The notes under the pieces are model-generated. The model ran no database searches. It had not been told where the DNA came from and saw only the letters and a program-made list of their open reading frames with translations. Below, one piece after another: positions 63,546 through 64,000 of a stretch of DNA of 64,000 nt; the stretch's first letter is position 1, and every line of letters starts with the position of its first letter. A program made the translations under genes and the position numbers. The stretch lies in assembly GCF_001187785.1 (NCBI RefSeq), contig NZ_CP012154.1, forward strand, positions 1,296,501 through 1,360,500, given 5' to 3'. The stretch is from Wenzhouxiangella marina (GTDB lineage Bacteria; Pseudomonadota; Gammaproteobacteria; Xanthomonadales; Wenzhouxiangellaceae).

Positions 63546-64000
63546 GGTTTCTACCTCTTCGTTATTCGAATGAGCCCATGTGGCTCAGGATGATATGCCG
63601 TGTTGCCAATGATTGATTCTCATAAAGACTTGAAGCGGCGATTCAGGCCTCTGAATGCACTATACCTCATGGTCGGCGATTCGAAATCACGGCAGTTCGT
63701 GTCCGCGGGCGCGAAGGGAAACCTGCTGCGTTTCAAGGCCAATCGAGCCATGAGTGGGGTTTGCGACAAGAGAGCCACGATGGATCCTGGCGGCAGAGAG
63801 TTGTTGTCGATGCATAGGTGATGGGATGGACGCCTCGACCGGAACCCCGGGAACTCGATGAGACCGTTCCACCGTCGCCGATGGGGGACGCGGCCTTCAA
63901 GCCACAGCCATGGGTCTCGTTGAACAGTCTCCCGGTGCTCAGCTGCTGGCAAGGCAAGCGCGTCACCCCACGACCAAGGTCGAAGCCATCGCGCCGGCAC
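63546..64000. other. Right-edge region without a supported gene
   Basis: A GAGG ribosome-binding site for the NxxGxxAF gene lies near 63552. Beyond that I see no recognisable gene, RNA or repeat. Open frames reaching the right edge on the minus strand (up to 126 codons) have no start or motif I can support; one could be the end of a gene outside the window. Confidence 0.4.

Noticed and set aside
63620-64000. Minus-strand open frame reaching the right edge
   Set aside because: There is no start, motif or composition signal; it cannot be supported from the visible part.

Overview
The window is GC-rich chromosomal DNA from a gammaproteobacterium. The gene content (liu leucine-degradation genes, rpsO-pnp, kdkA, dksA, cysS-sufE, bfr/bfd with an E. 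coli-type Fur box, acnD-prpF, an AddAB-like pair and a LexA box of the CTGT-N8-ACAG type) and the secreted-protein C-termini point to a Xanthomonadales/Wenzhouxiangellaceae-like lineage. That placement is inference from gene families; there is no rRNA gene here and I saw no tRNA gene.

Layout. 1-2903 (minus): liuD (partial), liuC and liuB of leucine/isovalerate catabolism, with hairpin repeats in both gaps. 3034-10107 (plus): a serine hydrolase, rpsO-pnp, a DUF6165 protein and an OmpA protein carrying three Ig/cadherin-like repeats. 10121-23123: LPS-core genes (GT9 heptosyltransferase-like, kdkA), a Lon-family protein whose peptidase residues look lost, an alpha/beta hydrolase, small transporters, yidD, dksA, a second OmpA protein, sufE/cysS and pepQ. 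23230-27966: a 1578-residue secreted protein of 14 CarboxypepD_reg-like repeats, each followed by a cysteine pair. 28022-35163: bfr/bfd under Fur, an HD-GYP phosphodiesterase, a 2OG-Fe oxygenase, and acnD-prpF of the methylcitrate cycle. 35160-41866: a TPR-TM-PAS-like protein coupled to prpF, two small secreted orphans, an SOS-box-controlled radical SAM gene and an S9 peptidase.

41867-49484 holds a dense cluster of hairpin repeats around a Spy/CpxP-like gene and an AddA/AddB-like helicase-nuclease pair. 49682-57300 is accessory: an IPTL-CTERM-like protein, decayed copies of a tiny ORF family (one split by a 275-bp MITE with perfect 21-bp ends and a 4-bp target duplication), two small membrane proteins, and a LysR-centred cluster (flavodoxin, CHM isomerase, cyclase, EamA exporter, NTF2-like). 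57416-61781 (minus) carries a DUF2797 gene and a two-gene operon in which a Gfo/Idh/MocA oxidoreductase overlaps a STAND NTPase-TPR protein by 4 nt. 62067-62412 is a second miniature inverted-repeat element, with TTAA ends, lying on the stop codon of an NxxGxxAF-repeat secreted protein.

The most unusual features are: (i) at least five sequence families of intergenic hairpins whose arms are built from 8-10-nt micro-repeats; (ii) the oxidoreductase/STAND operon; (iii) a MITE whose removal restores a small ORF that has a relative elsewhere in the window; (iv) a Lon-like protein lacking the Ser/Lys dyad. All calls come from reading the sequence; no database search was run.
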